Of a stretch of DNA of 64,000 nucleotides, positions 52,170-64,000 are shown piece after piece. Source of the DNA: Gymnorhina tibicen (taxonomy: Eukaryota; Chordata; Aves; Passeriformes; Artamidae); NCBI GenBank assembly GCA_013399875.1, contig VXAZ01004553.1:1387546-1451545 (forward strand). The letters run 5' to 3'. Numbering within the stretch: the first letter of the stretch is position 1; every line of letters starts with the position of its first letter. Position numbers and translations under genes: made by a program. The notes under the pieces are model-generated. The model was given only the letters and a program-made list of their open reading frames with translations. It did no database searches and was not told the origin of the DNA.

Positions 52170-53340
52170 TTTTAGGAGAGGCTGGGGAGCAGGGGTGGAG
52201 GTGTTGCAGCTGGTCTTAAGGAATGGATAGATTGGGAAGAGCAGCCACAAACAGGCTGAGAGCCTGTGGGTGAAAATGAAGGATCAGGCACAGCACACCT
52301 TGTGGCTGGGGTCCACTACAGGCCACCTGATCAGGGCGAAGCTCTCGATGAAGCCTTGCTTCACCTACAGGAAACATCACACTCCCAAGCTCTCATCCTG
52401 AAGTGGGATTTCAATCACCCAGATGTCTCCTGGGAAAGAAATACAGCTGTCCAGGAGAACAAGAAGAAAAACTTTCAGGTCCACATATGAGACAAACCAG
52501 AGTAGGATCATTACTGGACCTGGTGCCCGTGATATGGATAAGCTCATCAGAGAAATGAGGACTGGAGGCAGCCTGGGCTGTAGCGACCATGCCCTGGCTG
52601 AGTTCCTCATTTCAAGGAACACAGGTCTGGCAAAGAACAAAGTCAGGACTCTGAATTTCAGAAGAGCGAACTTAGTTTTTTAAAGAATGAATGGATGAGA
52701 TCTCCTGGGAAACTCTCCTTAGAGACAGCACAGCTGACCAGAGCTGGCCACATTTTAGGACCCCTTTTCTTAGGAGCAAAAAGACTCTCCATCCTGGTAC
52801 AATAAGAAATCAAGCAAGGCAGGCCAGAAACTCTTATTTTACCACGGGAAGAAAGAAATACGTGGGGAAATACAGACCTCACCTCTGTGAGAGTACATCT
52901 TACAGAGAAGATCCTTATGGAAGTACTGTTAAGGCATATGCAAGACAAGGAGGTGTTTAATCTAAAGGGAACTGTGGTTATAAAGAAAAGCCTTCTTGAT
53001 GAGACTTGCAGCAGTAGTTTAAAGGGCTTGTTCTGTCCTTCAAAACCACCCCTGCAAATTCCTGCTCTCTGGGGGATGATGTAGCAGAGCAGGTCTGTGT
53101 CTTCAGGCCGTTTCATTTGAGTATTCCACGACAGCATGGCTAGTTATTTATATTCCTGGCCATTGTCCATGGATAAATGGACAGGAACCTTTTTTTTGCT
53201 AGATAAAAAGAGAAACACCATTATCCTGATGCTTTGGTGCTTGTTTCTTTTCCTTACCTTGGGGCAGTAAAAGCTGAGAACAGCCAAGAGAGAAAGGAAA
53301 AGTGAGGGCTGGACTAGATGATGTTTGGACTTCACAAGAT
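52170..53340 (+). mobile_element. Decayed CR1 LINE with endonuclease and RT remnants
   Basis: A CR1-type LINE lies on the plus strand. The frame from 52266 encodes GVHYRPPDQGEALDEALLHL and a run ending in DFNHPDVSWERN, which is the CR1 apurinic endonuclease signature (YRPP and DFNHPD motifs). Near 52550-52680 GGSLGCSDHALAEF and LNFRRANL follow, the endonuclease C-terminus with its SDH catalytic motif. Around 52700-52790 a tryptophan-containing linker (EISWETLL) matches the CR1 inter-domain region. At 52905-52965 EKILMEVLLRHMQDKEVF matches the start of the CR1 reverse transcriptase. About 53290-53335 resembles the CR1 3' UTR (GGCTGGACTAGATGATG). The frame shifts several times and most of the RT is missing, so it is a pseudogene copy. 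Confidence 0.8.
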
Positions 53341-54686
53341 TGATTTTCCTACTGAAAGGATTAGTAACGCGCAATATATGGATAGAATTAGGAAGTTGGC
53401 AGAGGGCAAAATAGAAATTAATACTCTTAAAAATTTTTGCTTCATATACCCCATGCAATGTGTGTCCACTTGTCCAGCTGAATTCAAACACTCAGCCACT
53501 GAGTACGTTTTCCCCACAATAACTGCTGATTGTGTGCTTAGGCTGCAGAGCATCTTGGTCCCAGTTCATGCAAACAGGCCGATTTCCATCTCTAGAAACC
53601 CAAAGAAATCACAACTACTTTATTATGTATGAACTTGTGGAAGGAAGAATCAGTTACGTGTAAACATTCACAAGCAAGCCATGCAGTAAGCTATCAGAAT
53701 TCAATTATATTCAATATAATGTCTTACAGCAGGAAAACAATTAATCTTGTATTCAAAAGGATTACAATGAACTTGAAATATTTTGTTGAGGAAGCCAACT
53801 TTTCAAAAGCCGTTGTAATCAGCTCTGTAACTAAAAGGGGGAAAAAAAAGAGCAAGAAAAGGAATTCACACCTGTGCTATCTAGAAGATATCTGTACACA
53901 ATAACTGAATAAACAAAGCTGCACATTTCAGATCTTATCACCTACTCTAAAAACAATTTCTAAAATAAAATTCAGCCATCTTTATGAAGTTCATTAGTTG
54001 ATATGCATTATTATCTCATTTAATTCATAATTTACAGCAATTTCCCCTTGCTGCATGCTGGGGCATCAGACTGTAGCTTTCCATACAATCTGGTGTCATG
54101 TTCATTTTTTAATTCCTCTTCCATTTCTCCTTTCTATGTTTTTTGAAACTCGTTATCTCTTATTCTTTCTTCTTGTTGTGAATTGCTGTCAGTGACTACA
54201 TACTCAGCTCTCTCCATCATTCCTCTTTACAGCAAGGAGTTTCCATGAGCTGGGCAGATTGTGGTTGCCCATAAAACTCATACTTCAAGCTATCAGGAAG
54301 CCAGAAGAGCCTAGAGAGAGCAGGTCCAGGTTATCATACCCTGTACTCAGCAAGGTTCAGCATCTCTCTCTGCCTCTACCAAATGTCAACTGTGTGGTCG
54401 TCCTCAGGCTCACTGAATTGAGTCGTTCTACTTCACCCCAATTTAATCAGACTCCACATCCATAAGGTCTCTTCTAAAACCACCTCTTCAAATGCACCTT
54501 CCCCTTATCCTCCTGGGAAGGATCTTGCATGTTTCTTCTCAGCATGAATTGATTAAATGTATTCACTGGTTCCTTTGCTTCCGCTCACCTTCTGTCCTTT
54601 CTCCCACGTTTTTGCTTCTACCATATAACACAGAAAGGTCTCTCATCTGCTCTCCTCCTCTAATCCTTGCACTTGCCTAGTGATGT
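53341..54686. other. Intergenic sequence without recognised genes
   Basis: Between the decayed CR1 and the 591-bp LTR I see only AT-rich DNA and pyrimidine-rich patches (for example 54100-54170 and 54480-54660). No coding or RNA feature is supported. Confidence 0.5.
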
Positions 54687-54691
54687 TAGGC

Positions 54692-55282
54692 TGTGCTGGT
54701 TTTGGCTGGGGTAGAGTTAATTTTCTTTGCAGTGGCTGGTTTGGGGCTGTGTTTGGATTTGTGCTGAACACAGGGTTGATAACACAGAGATGTTTTTGTT
54801 GTTGCTGAGCAGGGCTTGCACAGAGCCAAGGCCTTCTCTGCTTTTTTTAAAGCCACGCTGGTGAGGGAGTTGGGGGTGCCTGGGAGGGTGGGAGGAGACA
54901 CAGCTGGGACAGGTGACCCCAGATGACCAAAGGGGACATCCAGACTATGGAACATCATGCTCAGTGTATGAAGTGGGGGGAAGAGGGCGGAAAAGGGGGA
55001 CATTTGGGGTGATGGTATTTGTCTTCCCAAGTCACCGCTACCTGTGATGGGGCCCTGCTCTCCTGGAGATGGCTGCACTCCTGCCTGCCCTTGGGAAGTA
55101 GGGAATTAATTCCTTGTTTTGCTCTGGTTGTGTGAGTGGCTTTTGCTTTCCCTATTAAACTGTCCTTATCTCAGCCCATGAGTTTTGTAGCTTTTACCCT
55201 TCCCATTCTCTCCCCGATCCCACTGGTGTTGGAATGAGTGGCTCTGTGGGGCTGGGCTGCTGCCTGGGGTTAAACCACAACG
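54692..55282 (+). mobile_element. ERVL-type solo LTR, 591 bp
   Basis: The element begins TGTGCTGGTTTTGGCTGGGG and ends GGGGTTAAACCACAACG. The last base of the expected terminal CA has changed to G. Perfect 5-bp duplications TAGGC flank it (54687-54691 and 55283-55287), which fits ERVL integration. An ATTAAA polyadenylation-type signal lies at 55154-55159, so the orientation is plus. It shares the terminal pattern (a GGTTT word near the start, AAACCAC near the end) with the LTRs at 41.9 and 50.0 kb but differs in most of its interior. No internal retroviral genes are present. Confidence 0.9.
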
Positions 55283-55287
55283 TAGGC

Positions 55288-58200
55288 CTGCTTATATGGG
55301 TTTCTCTTCCATCCGCTCTCAGGTTCTCTGTTTTTAGGAATAAAGACTGTATTCTGCCTGTGCAGCATGTGACACAATGCCTGGCCCATGATTAGATGTC
55401 ATTACAGCTATGAAAATAATATCTCAAAACTATTAGCTCTGTTTAGAAGAGAAATCGCTATTTTCTCTGAAACAAAGCAGATCTGGATTTGATTACTGTC
55501 TAAATCTCCTGCAAAAATATTACAGAAAGCCAAGACAAACTAGGGCAGTTCATTCCAGGAATTTCTTGGAAATGTTTAACATAAACTTTTGCAATTAGGA
55601 GTCCCATAGAATGCGACAATGAAATAATTAATACTACCTTCTCATTTTCTTTTCAATTACGACATCATGTAAAGGATGTTTTTCTGCAATTTTTAAAGAA
55701 TTTGTTCTTTTTAAATTCTTGATAAAAGAATCTCTCATGTTTAGTTAGGCCAAAATCTGACCTTTGTACCAATTTGTGAGTAGCATGCCTGGTAAATGAT
55801 CATGTAAAAAAAAAGGGGCCACAAATAAATGCCTTAAAATCTACCTTAAAAAAATTCTATTTATAAAAGCAAGCAAATGTACTTGACACAAAAAACAGTG
55901 GGACTACCAGCTGAGCTGTAATGACCTGGACCATTTAAAAAACATCAGTAAGCTCAAGGTTACTTTAGTAACTCCTCTATGATGAGAACAGAACTATCAC
56001 ACAGTGAGGCAGCCACAGTCCTTTGTCTTCCAGACTCACCCGAAGTCACCTTAGGGGGCTGTTCTGTCTTCTCTGGATCTCACTGCTATACAACTGGTGA
56101 ATTCCAACATATACTATCTCAAATATTCCTCTCATTATTATAAATTTGTTTCCAAAACATCCAAGAAACACAGGTGGAGCTGGAAAAGTTTTGCAATTCA
56201 TCCATTAAAAAGCTTTTTTTTCTTCCCTTGAAAAATCTTGATTTACAATATTCCAAAACAGACAATTACAGTTTAAAAATAACCACCTATACTCATCTAA
56301 AATTCCAGCCACAGCCCAGGAAGTGAAAATTGATATGTGGCATGAAAACTCACACTTATTATGTTGTGTGGTTTATATATAACTGAACAATTTCAGAGTG
56401 CTTAACACTGTAACACACTGAGCTTTCTCCGATTCCAGCACAATATTTTATGCTCATCAATAATCAGATTCTATTTTATTCCTCAAAAAGTCAAAGGTGG
56501 TGCATAAGAAGTACTCAAACTAAAAGCTAAAAGTAAGAAAGGATCATCATGTTATACATGTTCCATTCATGATTGTCATTGGAAAGGATGTCTGACACAG
56601 GTTGTTTCCATATTTGCCTACTGAGCTGTTTCCTCCTTTTCTCCACTCTTTCTGCTGAGAATATCTGGACCAAAGGGATCACGCTTTTATTATGGGATTG
56701 CAGGTCTTTTTAAATATAAGCACCCTGTTCCACCCATCTCCACCTCCTTCCCAGGGTATAAAAATAGTTGTAAGAACAAACCTTTCCCACAGAACACCCT
56801 TCTTTTTTGAATAGAGACATTTGCTAATCTGTTAATTACACTAAACTTCCTTTCCAACACCTATGTCTTTCACCAGTTATTTATAAAACTCAAAGTAACC
56901 CTGGTCCAACATTTATTTAGCACCTCAGAACTGCACACCTCCTTCTTCTTCAGGCAGCGCCTTAGGATGTTCAGACTACGGAAAGAAGCATTTTATTTCT
57001 GAGAAGAAAACCATCTCCAGGGCTCTTTCTGAACCCCACCAGAAGTCACCAGGTGATGGCCATGCAGGTGCTTGTCTGCCTCAAGGCAAAGATCACCCAG
57101 TGCTTTTGTTGCTCTGTGTCGGGTCCGTTTGTGTCTGTGCACGATGACGGGTAACTGCTGTGAAGCTTTGCCCTCCCCTGTGCCTCGGGCACTCAAAGGG
57201 ACCGTGTGAATGCAATTCATTTTAATGATTGGTTCTGTTCTCTCACACTTGCAACGTATTGTTCACCAAATTAACTTTGCCTCTCCTCCCTTTCAAAAGA
57301 ACACCATGAACGGCCTTTCCCAGACCAGAATAAGTAATTGATTCTTTTCCTTTGACCAGTGTATTACCGTGAGAGCTGGTTTGCTCTTGCTGTACACTCT
57401 AATAATTAACAGATAGTCCTAGGTGTGCAAAATATTAAAGTATTTGCTAGAAATAGGAATCTATGTGTCCATAATGAGGTATATGGAGAGAGGTTCTGTT
57501 CTTAATGCACTGGGAATCAAAGGTGCTATAATGACCTGAAATATAAAGACATAGAAAATACAGAGCCAAAACCTAGCAGCCTTCCTAGCTTCTAATTTCT
57601 TTGATATTTTATACCAGAGCGCAACTTCTGACACTCTTTTCTTTCACTTTCATTTTCTTTCTCTCAAAAAAACAATTTGGCAATCTTTCTTCCACCAAGT
57701 TTTACATTATTTGAGAAAGTATATGTAAATATATGGGAAATGAAAATAGCAGGCTGATGGGCATACTTTGGTAAAATTGTACATGAATAAAAGATGTGAA
57801 ATCATACTGTTATAAATGTCTTCATCCATTAAGTTTTAGTATCAAGTAAATTTCCAGCCGTACAAAACTGATCTCTTCATCTTTCTTTCCCTATAGAAGT
57901 CACAGTTCACATTTGGAATATAATATGTGCTTCATAATCGAAAGAAAATGCTATCAACTCTCAAAATTTTCCTCCAAATTAGTAAGTCAAAAGAATTTTA
58001 TTCCCCCGGCATCAAAATATTTTGTTCATGCATGAACAATGGAAACTATTAATATGTACATTTCCAGAGCTATATTGGAGCCTCTCATGGAAAAGCACAC
58101 TATAATTATAAACTTTTCTTTCTTTATCCAATCATGACATTACTATATGGCTAAATATATTACATTCATAATTAGGATTAGATGACTCAGTACCTTATGA

Positions 58201-58369
58201 CATAACATTGTACACATTGTTTCAGATATAAGTTATTGTATAATCACGCAAACAGGGAATTATTTCAATTTAAACTCTTAATTTGAACTCATTGTAGGGT
58301 ACAATTTAATCATCAGAATAGTCTGAGAGATGAGGAAAATGGAAAATTCAAGTGTGAAAACAAAGGTTG
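55288..58369. other. Intergenic sequence without recognised genes
   Basis: Mostly AT-rich DNA. A less AT-rich patch at about 56950-57220 has a 75-codon frame on the minus strand that resembles no known protein. Nothing else is supported. Confidence 0.5.
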
Positions 58370-58690
58370 GAAAACTCTCTAACATTATTGAATCCAATCA
58401 TTACCCCAGCACTGCCAAATCCCACTAGACCACGTCCCTAAGTGTCACGTCTATACACGTTCTAAATCCCTCCAGAGACAGTGACTCCACCACCTCCCCG
58501 GGCAGCCCATTCCACTGCCTGACCACTTTTTCAGTGGGGAAGTTTTTCCTAACATCCAGTTTTAGCCTTCACTGGCACAGCTTGAGGCCATTTCCTCCTG
58601 TCCTGTTTCTTGTCACCTTGGGAGAGGTGACCAGGCTTCACCATGCTACAACCTCCCTTCATGTAGTTGTGGAGAGCAATGGAGTTCTGT
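58370..58690 (-). mobile_element. CR1 LINE fragment, about 320 bp
   Basis: Diagnostic reverse-complement CR1 words occur in the expected order: CCCACTAGACCACGTCCCTA, CTCCACCACCTCCCCGGGCA, CCCATTCCACTGCCTGACCA, TTTTTCCTAACATCCAG, and CACAGCTTGAGGCCATTTCC with CCTGTCCTGTTTCTTGTCAC. This is the CR1 3' UTR and the end of the reverse-transcriptase region on the minus strand. The extreme 3' tail (about 58370-58400) is degraded. Confidence 0.9.
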
Positions 58691-61600
58691 GTCTGCTTTC
58701 CCTCCCTTAAAAACAGGGTAAGTTGGAGAACTTGAACTTCTCTGAAAACTGCCTGATACCCTTTGCAAAACTAAACTCAGGAATGGTTCAGGCTTTGGTT
58801 CCCTTTAATTAACAACCCACAGAACCTCGATGTAGCTCAGCTTCAACTTGAGACACCCCCTCCCTTTAAATCAGGGCCTACCACATAAAGAAAACCAAAT
58901 CCCATTCTGAACTGGTACTCAAAAATACGAAGATAGACAAGTCTTAGTCAATGGTGAATTTGAGAAGCTAAAAGTATATATAAAAAAAAGATATTTATAA
59001 AAGATCTGCAAGACTTCAGTAATGGAGGTGAAGCTACATATTTCCAAAAAAGCAGGGCCAAAGAGGGACAGTGAAAGACATTTTATTCACTCTCAGATGT
59101 TTTCCACTCCTCTGACACACAGCTAGCATGTCCAGGCTTTATTCAGGAGCTGTTCATGTGTTGTAGCAACGATGATAGCCTGTGAAATGGGTGGGGAATG
59201 CTTCCAGAATGATGAAAGAGCACGGCTGTATGGTATAAAACCCCTTTTATATGCACTGGCATGAGCTATCCCAAGTATGAGGGGACAGAAAATAACAGAT
59301 AAATTGCAGTCAGACATTTCATTGATCTGTCAGAGAAAAACGTAAGAGTTTAGAAATTGTTCTCAAGTTGCATAACAAGTTGTTTCTTCCTACACATTTT
59401 ACTAATCAGAGAGAAAGTTGCTAAACTGGAAAGTCTGTTTCTGCCCATGTGATAGACTAGGGGGCTGGGAGAGGGGGCTTGTTTTAATTGTAGAGGCAAG
59501 AAGATACAAAATTCTTGCATTTGCTGCTGCCGGGTTCTAGGGGAGTTTTGAGCTAAAAGCAAGGTCTGTGTGTTTACTGTGTAATAGGGAATGATCAACC
59601 ATGTACAAACTCATTTTATAAAATTTAAAATACTAACATTTTCTTCAAAAAGACTGTGTCCTAGCTGGAATCCAAATTCAGTTTTACCAGTCCAGGTCCT
59701 TCTTCATAAAAACAAAAAAGCCATCACAGGTTACATAAAATTTTCCTGCAGAACTGAGGACAGGGAAATGCAGAAGAAGAATTTAGATGACATGGCAATC
59801 AAAATACACAACCTACTCCCCCAAATGTCTGCATATCATGCTCCCAAGCCTTGCTTTTTTGATTTCAGAAAGCTAAAAATAATTGCCTCCATGTACATTT
59901 GTGCTCTTTTAAATTACCTGATCTGCTAAGGAAATAAGATACTGTCTGTTGCTGTTTTGGAATTTCTCACTAGAGATTGTTGTAAGGAATATTTCAGAGG
60001 ATTTTCTAAGAGTTCATCACCTGAGAGTTTCTATTAATGACACAGGCAGCAAAGGAAGTTTAGTTTTCTAACCAATTATATTATAGAGTACTACCTAAGT
60101 TATTTTAAAGAGTGTATCGTTACAATCCAAGCATAAAACTTTACTGAAATATAAGTTATAACAACTTAAAATGTAAGTGTGATAAACTATTCCCAACAAT
60201 AAGGAATACGGACAAAAGAGTCTTTTTTTTTTGTTTTCCAATTTACCACTTTCAAACTCCATGGAAGACCTATAAGCCTCTTGCTGCCTTTCCAAGATTA
60301 ATGTTGGTTTAGAGAAGATCAATGATTCCTTAGCCACCAGCTAAAGGAAAAAACTTTTCATTTTTATATCCCACTTGTCAGTTTGTCACAGGTAAGAGTG
60401 AGTATGTATTTGGGTCCAATAGGCTCATAAATAAAATGAGTAGTGACAGGAGCAATATACTGGGAACTGCTAAAAATGCTTGATTTTGATGCCTGTTTCT
60501 TCCCTCATTCCAGTCTCAAAAACACCTCCATAGGATCTATAAATTTCCAAAAGAAGATGTGCAAGACCTCGTACAAGATGATGTGTCTCAGTTTTCATGC
60601 TTTGGCACAAATTAACCTGGTACACAGCTTCACAAATTTTTTTGGTGGATTTTAGCATTGAAGAGGGCAATATATTGAATTTACCCAGCTGTTCCTCACA
60701 TAACGAAGGAGCAACTTCTTCATTTATTACAAAGCAATAATATAAGCAACCTATAGATTTACTTTTAATTAATAGTTCACAACACTTACATCAGAAGTGT
60801 TTTGTGGTTTTTAAATATTTAAAGTGTGTTGTTGACTGATGGAAGACAGCAATTCCTAACAGTCACCCAGAAAAGAAAAAAATTCATAAAGGCAATCATG
60901 TGGAGAAAAAAACATATGAAATACACAAGAAAAGAAGGAAAGAAAAATATTTTAAAAAGAAAGGTATGTGGATAAAGTCTAGTGACAGAGAACTCATTGA
61001 TGACAGTTGAACAGAACATTTTCCCTGTGACCTGAGATGGAGGTTAGGGAGCAGCTATTGGAAGGGACAGAATAAGAGAAAAAATGTGAGACAGGTCCTG
61101 ATATCAATTGTACAATTAATTACTGCCTTAAAATTTTCTATGTGCTTTCCATGATGCATTTTAGAATCCAGCAAAAAAAGGCTTTGATGAGAAATAATAT
61201 TTTTAAAAAAATAAACTGTTGCAGTAAGAATTTTTTTCCACAAAAACATCAGAATAAAATAACAAACTGTCTTCATAAAACTGAAATTTTGACAGTGGTT
61301 CCTTCAAAAAAATTAAAGCTAGATCTCACTTCCACAGAATCTGTTGGAAATATCAACTGAAGACTTTCCAACATTAGCAAATCTGTATTTCTAAATTTTG
61401 AGTGCCTACCTTACTCACTGTAATTCTGCAGAACCTTTTGCTACAATTTAATTGTTCATTACACAATTTCTATATATGATAGGAGGTAACTTGCTAAAAT
61501 ATTGCAGTGCCATGTGTCTGTACAGTTTTATTACAATTTGGTAAACAAACAAAACCAAACAAAAAACCACAAATGAATTAGTTCCTCTAATCCAACACAA

Positions 61601-63299
61601 AGAACAAATATAGAAGATTTAATTAGATTATTCATAATAGTCAAATACCAAACAGTGAAAAAAAAGGCCATCACATTATTCTCTAAATGTAAATCCTTTA
61701 AAGACCACTGATTAATATAAATTCTAACTGTGCATTCTTGAAATCTACAGCAACCATTAGAAACACAGACTGGAGACAAGGCTGCAAAACAGAGGCAATT
61801 ACCTTCTATTTGCTATTCTAATTCACTTCCAACTGCTGAAATACATTACAAAGCCACTAGAAATCAATGTCTAAAACACACAGATGTCAAAAAAATCCAC
61901 AGTTTGACATCAGTCCAAATAAAACTTATAAGCCAACTTCTGAAAAAGTCCTAAGACTGGAAAAGTATGGATTCTGTTTCCCACATATGATTGTACAGAT
62001 GTCTTTACGTACAGCTTTTATAATTCCATTGTTTTGGAATGAAAGCCATCAAATGTGCATTGTTCCACACAAAATGAAGAAATGGAATACTCAGTCTTGA
62101 GAAGATATAGATCTTCTGACACATCCAATTGGATGCTGAGTTAAAGGATTTCAAACCATGAAACTTTTCTCCTTTCCAACACTCATCTCTCTAGTAGTTT
62201 GGGTAGAACTGCCTTAGATGTCAAGTTGCTCATCCTTGAATTTGCCCCTAGTGCGAAAGAAAATTAATGGCAAAAGTGAGCTCTAAAACTTCCCCAATCA
62301 ATCAGGCCCCCTCAATACATTGGTATTACTATGGTAAGGAAGAAGCCATTTCTTCTCTTTTGGTACATAACTTCTTAGGCAGAAACAAAGACAAAAGTAA
62401 AGTAAAAATAAGTGAAAATAAGTCACATGAAAATAACATTTCATGAAAGAGGACAGGAGGGTTCTCAATGTTTCTGAAATCCTACTGAAAAGTCAGCACC
62501 TGCTGCAACGGCAGGGATTTATTCCCCATGAGAGATCACATTGACCCTTCTAGCCTTTTCAGTCATGTACAAAGGTAAACTGCCCAATACTTCCTTGGCC
62601 TCGAAAAAGTTGTTCAAGTAACTCTATAAATTTTTATCGTAGAATAAAAGTAATTTAGAGATTTTTATTTGAGACATAACCTGCTTAAAGTATTTATTCA
62701 TCCTTATTATTATTTTTTTTACTAGGACACCTTGAAGAAATTAGTTTTAAACAAAATACATGCAGTTTGTTCCAAAGCCACTGCTGAAGATTACACAGAG
62801 GTTTGTTTCATAAAATGTCTCAGGCAGAAGCATTTTCACAAACTAGTGCAGTGTTTTTCGGCTGAAATTGGGAATTCTGAGCCACCTCAATATAAGATAC
62901 ATTCCTATGGAATAACTGCACAGGACTATGTCACAGGCTTCTGGGTGAGAACTCTGGATACCTGAGCATTGCAACATCAGCAAGAAAGGGAAAGCATCCA
63001 TTTAAAGTGGATGGATAATTAGATGGAGGATGTTCCAGTACTCCTTCAAATCGAAAGCCACTTCCACCTCTGGCTTCAGTGGGCTGTGGGACAGGCATGG
63101 GGGTGTGGCACTAGTGAAACTTTAGAGGATGATTGGAGTATGTTTCCCCACGGCAAAGAATCAAGGAGCAAGAATCTGAGGGACTGGATAAGAGAAGCCC
63201 ACAGCAACACTGACAAGAGACAAGCAATTGACTGAAACTGTCCAGACCATTTCTGAGGTGCTGAACTTCCTCAAGAACCTCACTTCACTCCATTCTCTT
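58691..63299. other. Intergenic sequence without recognised genes
   Basis: AT-rich DNA with short homopolymer runs and A/C-rich words (for example 61543-61570). No exon, RNA gene or identifiable repeat was recognised between the CR1 fragment and the CpG-rich right edge. Confidence 0.5.
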
Positions 63300-64000
63300 C
63301 ACGTGCAAGGTGGGCGCCAGAATGTGTGGTTCCCGAGGGCCGCAGGATTCCATGACTCGAGGAATCCACGGCTCCGTGACCCCACGGCCGGACTCGAGGG
63401 CTGTCTCCAAGGCAGCGAGAGAAGGTTGGTGCCAGCGGGAGGGGCTGCAGTGCAGGCGCTGCGGCAGTTGAGAGGCAACCGCTGCCACAGCTGCTGCTGC
63501 TGCCGCTGGTGGTGGCAGCGCCGTGGGGTGGCTGAGCAGCGGCAGCCGCAGCCCTGCAGCCCGCAGGCGCTGGGAGCTCAGGGCACAGCCCGCTGACCCA
63601 GCTGGGGATCGCACTTGAGGACGCACCCGGAGAAGGGACGCTGTGCCCACGCAGCGCTCAGACCAGGTCTGTGGGAAGGAGGGAGGCAGGGAGGGAGGGC
63701 GCACGAATGCCCTGCCCAAGGCTGCCAAGGGAAGGGCTTCGGGAGGGCACGCGGACCTTGACGTGACACGCAGCCCTTCAAGGACCCGGCTGCCCGCTGC
63801 GGCTCAGCCCACACTGAGCAGGATTTCACCAGGCCTTGGCTCCAGACAGGGGCAGGGTCAGAAGCGGTGGGAGTGGCTGGAAGGCAGGGCCGTGCATTCC
63901 CTGCCCCCAGCCCATTTGGGAACTTCTGCCCAAGGTCTCCATCGTCTGCCTGCAGCCAGCTTGGGGGGCCCTTCCTCTCCTCCTCCTGCTTGGGGGACTG
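63300..64000. other. CpG-rich block at the right edge, unclassified
   Basis: From about 63300 the base composition changes abruptly from AT-rich to GC-rich with frequent CpG, and this continues to the window end. It contains CTG/GCC-rich stretches near 63490-63560 and a GGGAGG run near 63675-63700. Frames open on both strands resemble no protein I know. The abrupt start (GGTGGGCGCCAGAATG at about 63309) would fit an inserted GC-rich element such as a retroviral LTR or leader, but a CpG island of a gene beyond the edge is also possible. Confidence 0.4.

Noticed and set aside
56993..57220. A 75-codon minus-strand frame in a less AT-rich patch
   Set aside because: It has no similarity that I recognise and no flanking splice or regulatory support; it is noted only as a compositional patch.

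Overview
The window looks like bird nuclear DNA: AT-rich, mostly non-coding, with several CR1 LINE fragments and ERVL-type solo LTRs flanked by 5-bp target-site duplications. The LTR types suggest a songbird, but that is inference. Only one protein-coding gene can be supported: the 5' end of SPON1 (F-spondin), a secreted extracellular-matrix and axon-guidance protein, on the minus strand. Chicken SPON1 lies on chromosome 5, so this is probably the orthologous segment.

Layout. Positions 1-12248 are SPON1 intron 2, which continues past the left edge; no third exon was found. Coding exon 2 is at 12249-12355. Intron 1 is 12356-19017 and holds an internal CpG-rich patch at about 14760-15330. Exon 1, with start codon, signal peptide and the beginning of the reelin domain, is at 19018-19240. 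It sits inside a CpG island (about 19050-20020) with G-rich and purine-rich tracts that looks like the SPON1 promoter. Together the exons give 110 residues, joined through a codon split by intron 1.

From about 20.1 kb to 64 kb I found no gene on either strand. This upstream stretch contains a small CpG-rich block with a near-consensus CTCF motif (41418-41433). It also holds three solo LTRs with related ends but very different lengths: 41876-42995 (1,120 bp), 50024-50175 (152 bp) and 54692-55282 (591 bp). Each is flanked by a perfect 5-bp duplication. Other contents are a decayed CR1 with endonuclease and reverse-transcriptase remnants (about 52170-53340), another CR1 tail at 58.4-58.7 kb, a pentanucleotide microsatellite at 51.3 kb, an AT-rich tract with a 22-bp palindrome at 29.4 kb, and a CpG-rich block running off the right edge from about 63.3 kb.

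No previously undescribed gene system was found. The most noteworthy signals are the 152-bp LTR with intact ends and target-site duplication, the CTCF-type site upstream of SPON1, and the CpG-rich patches that no recognised gene explains.
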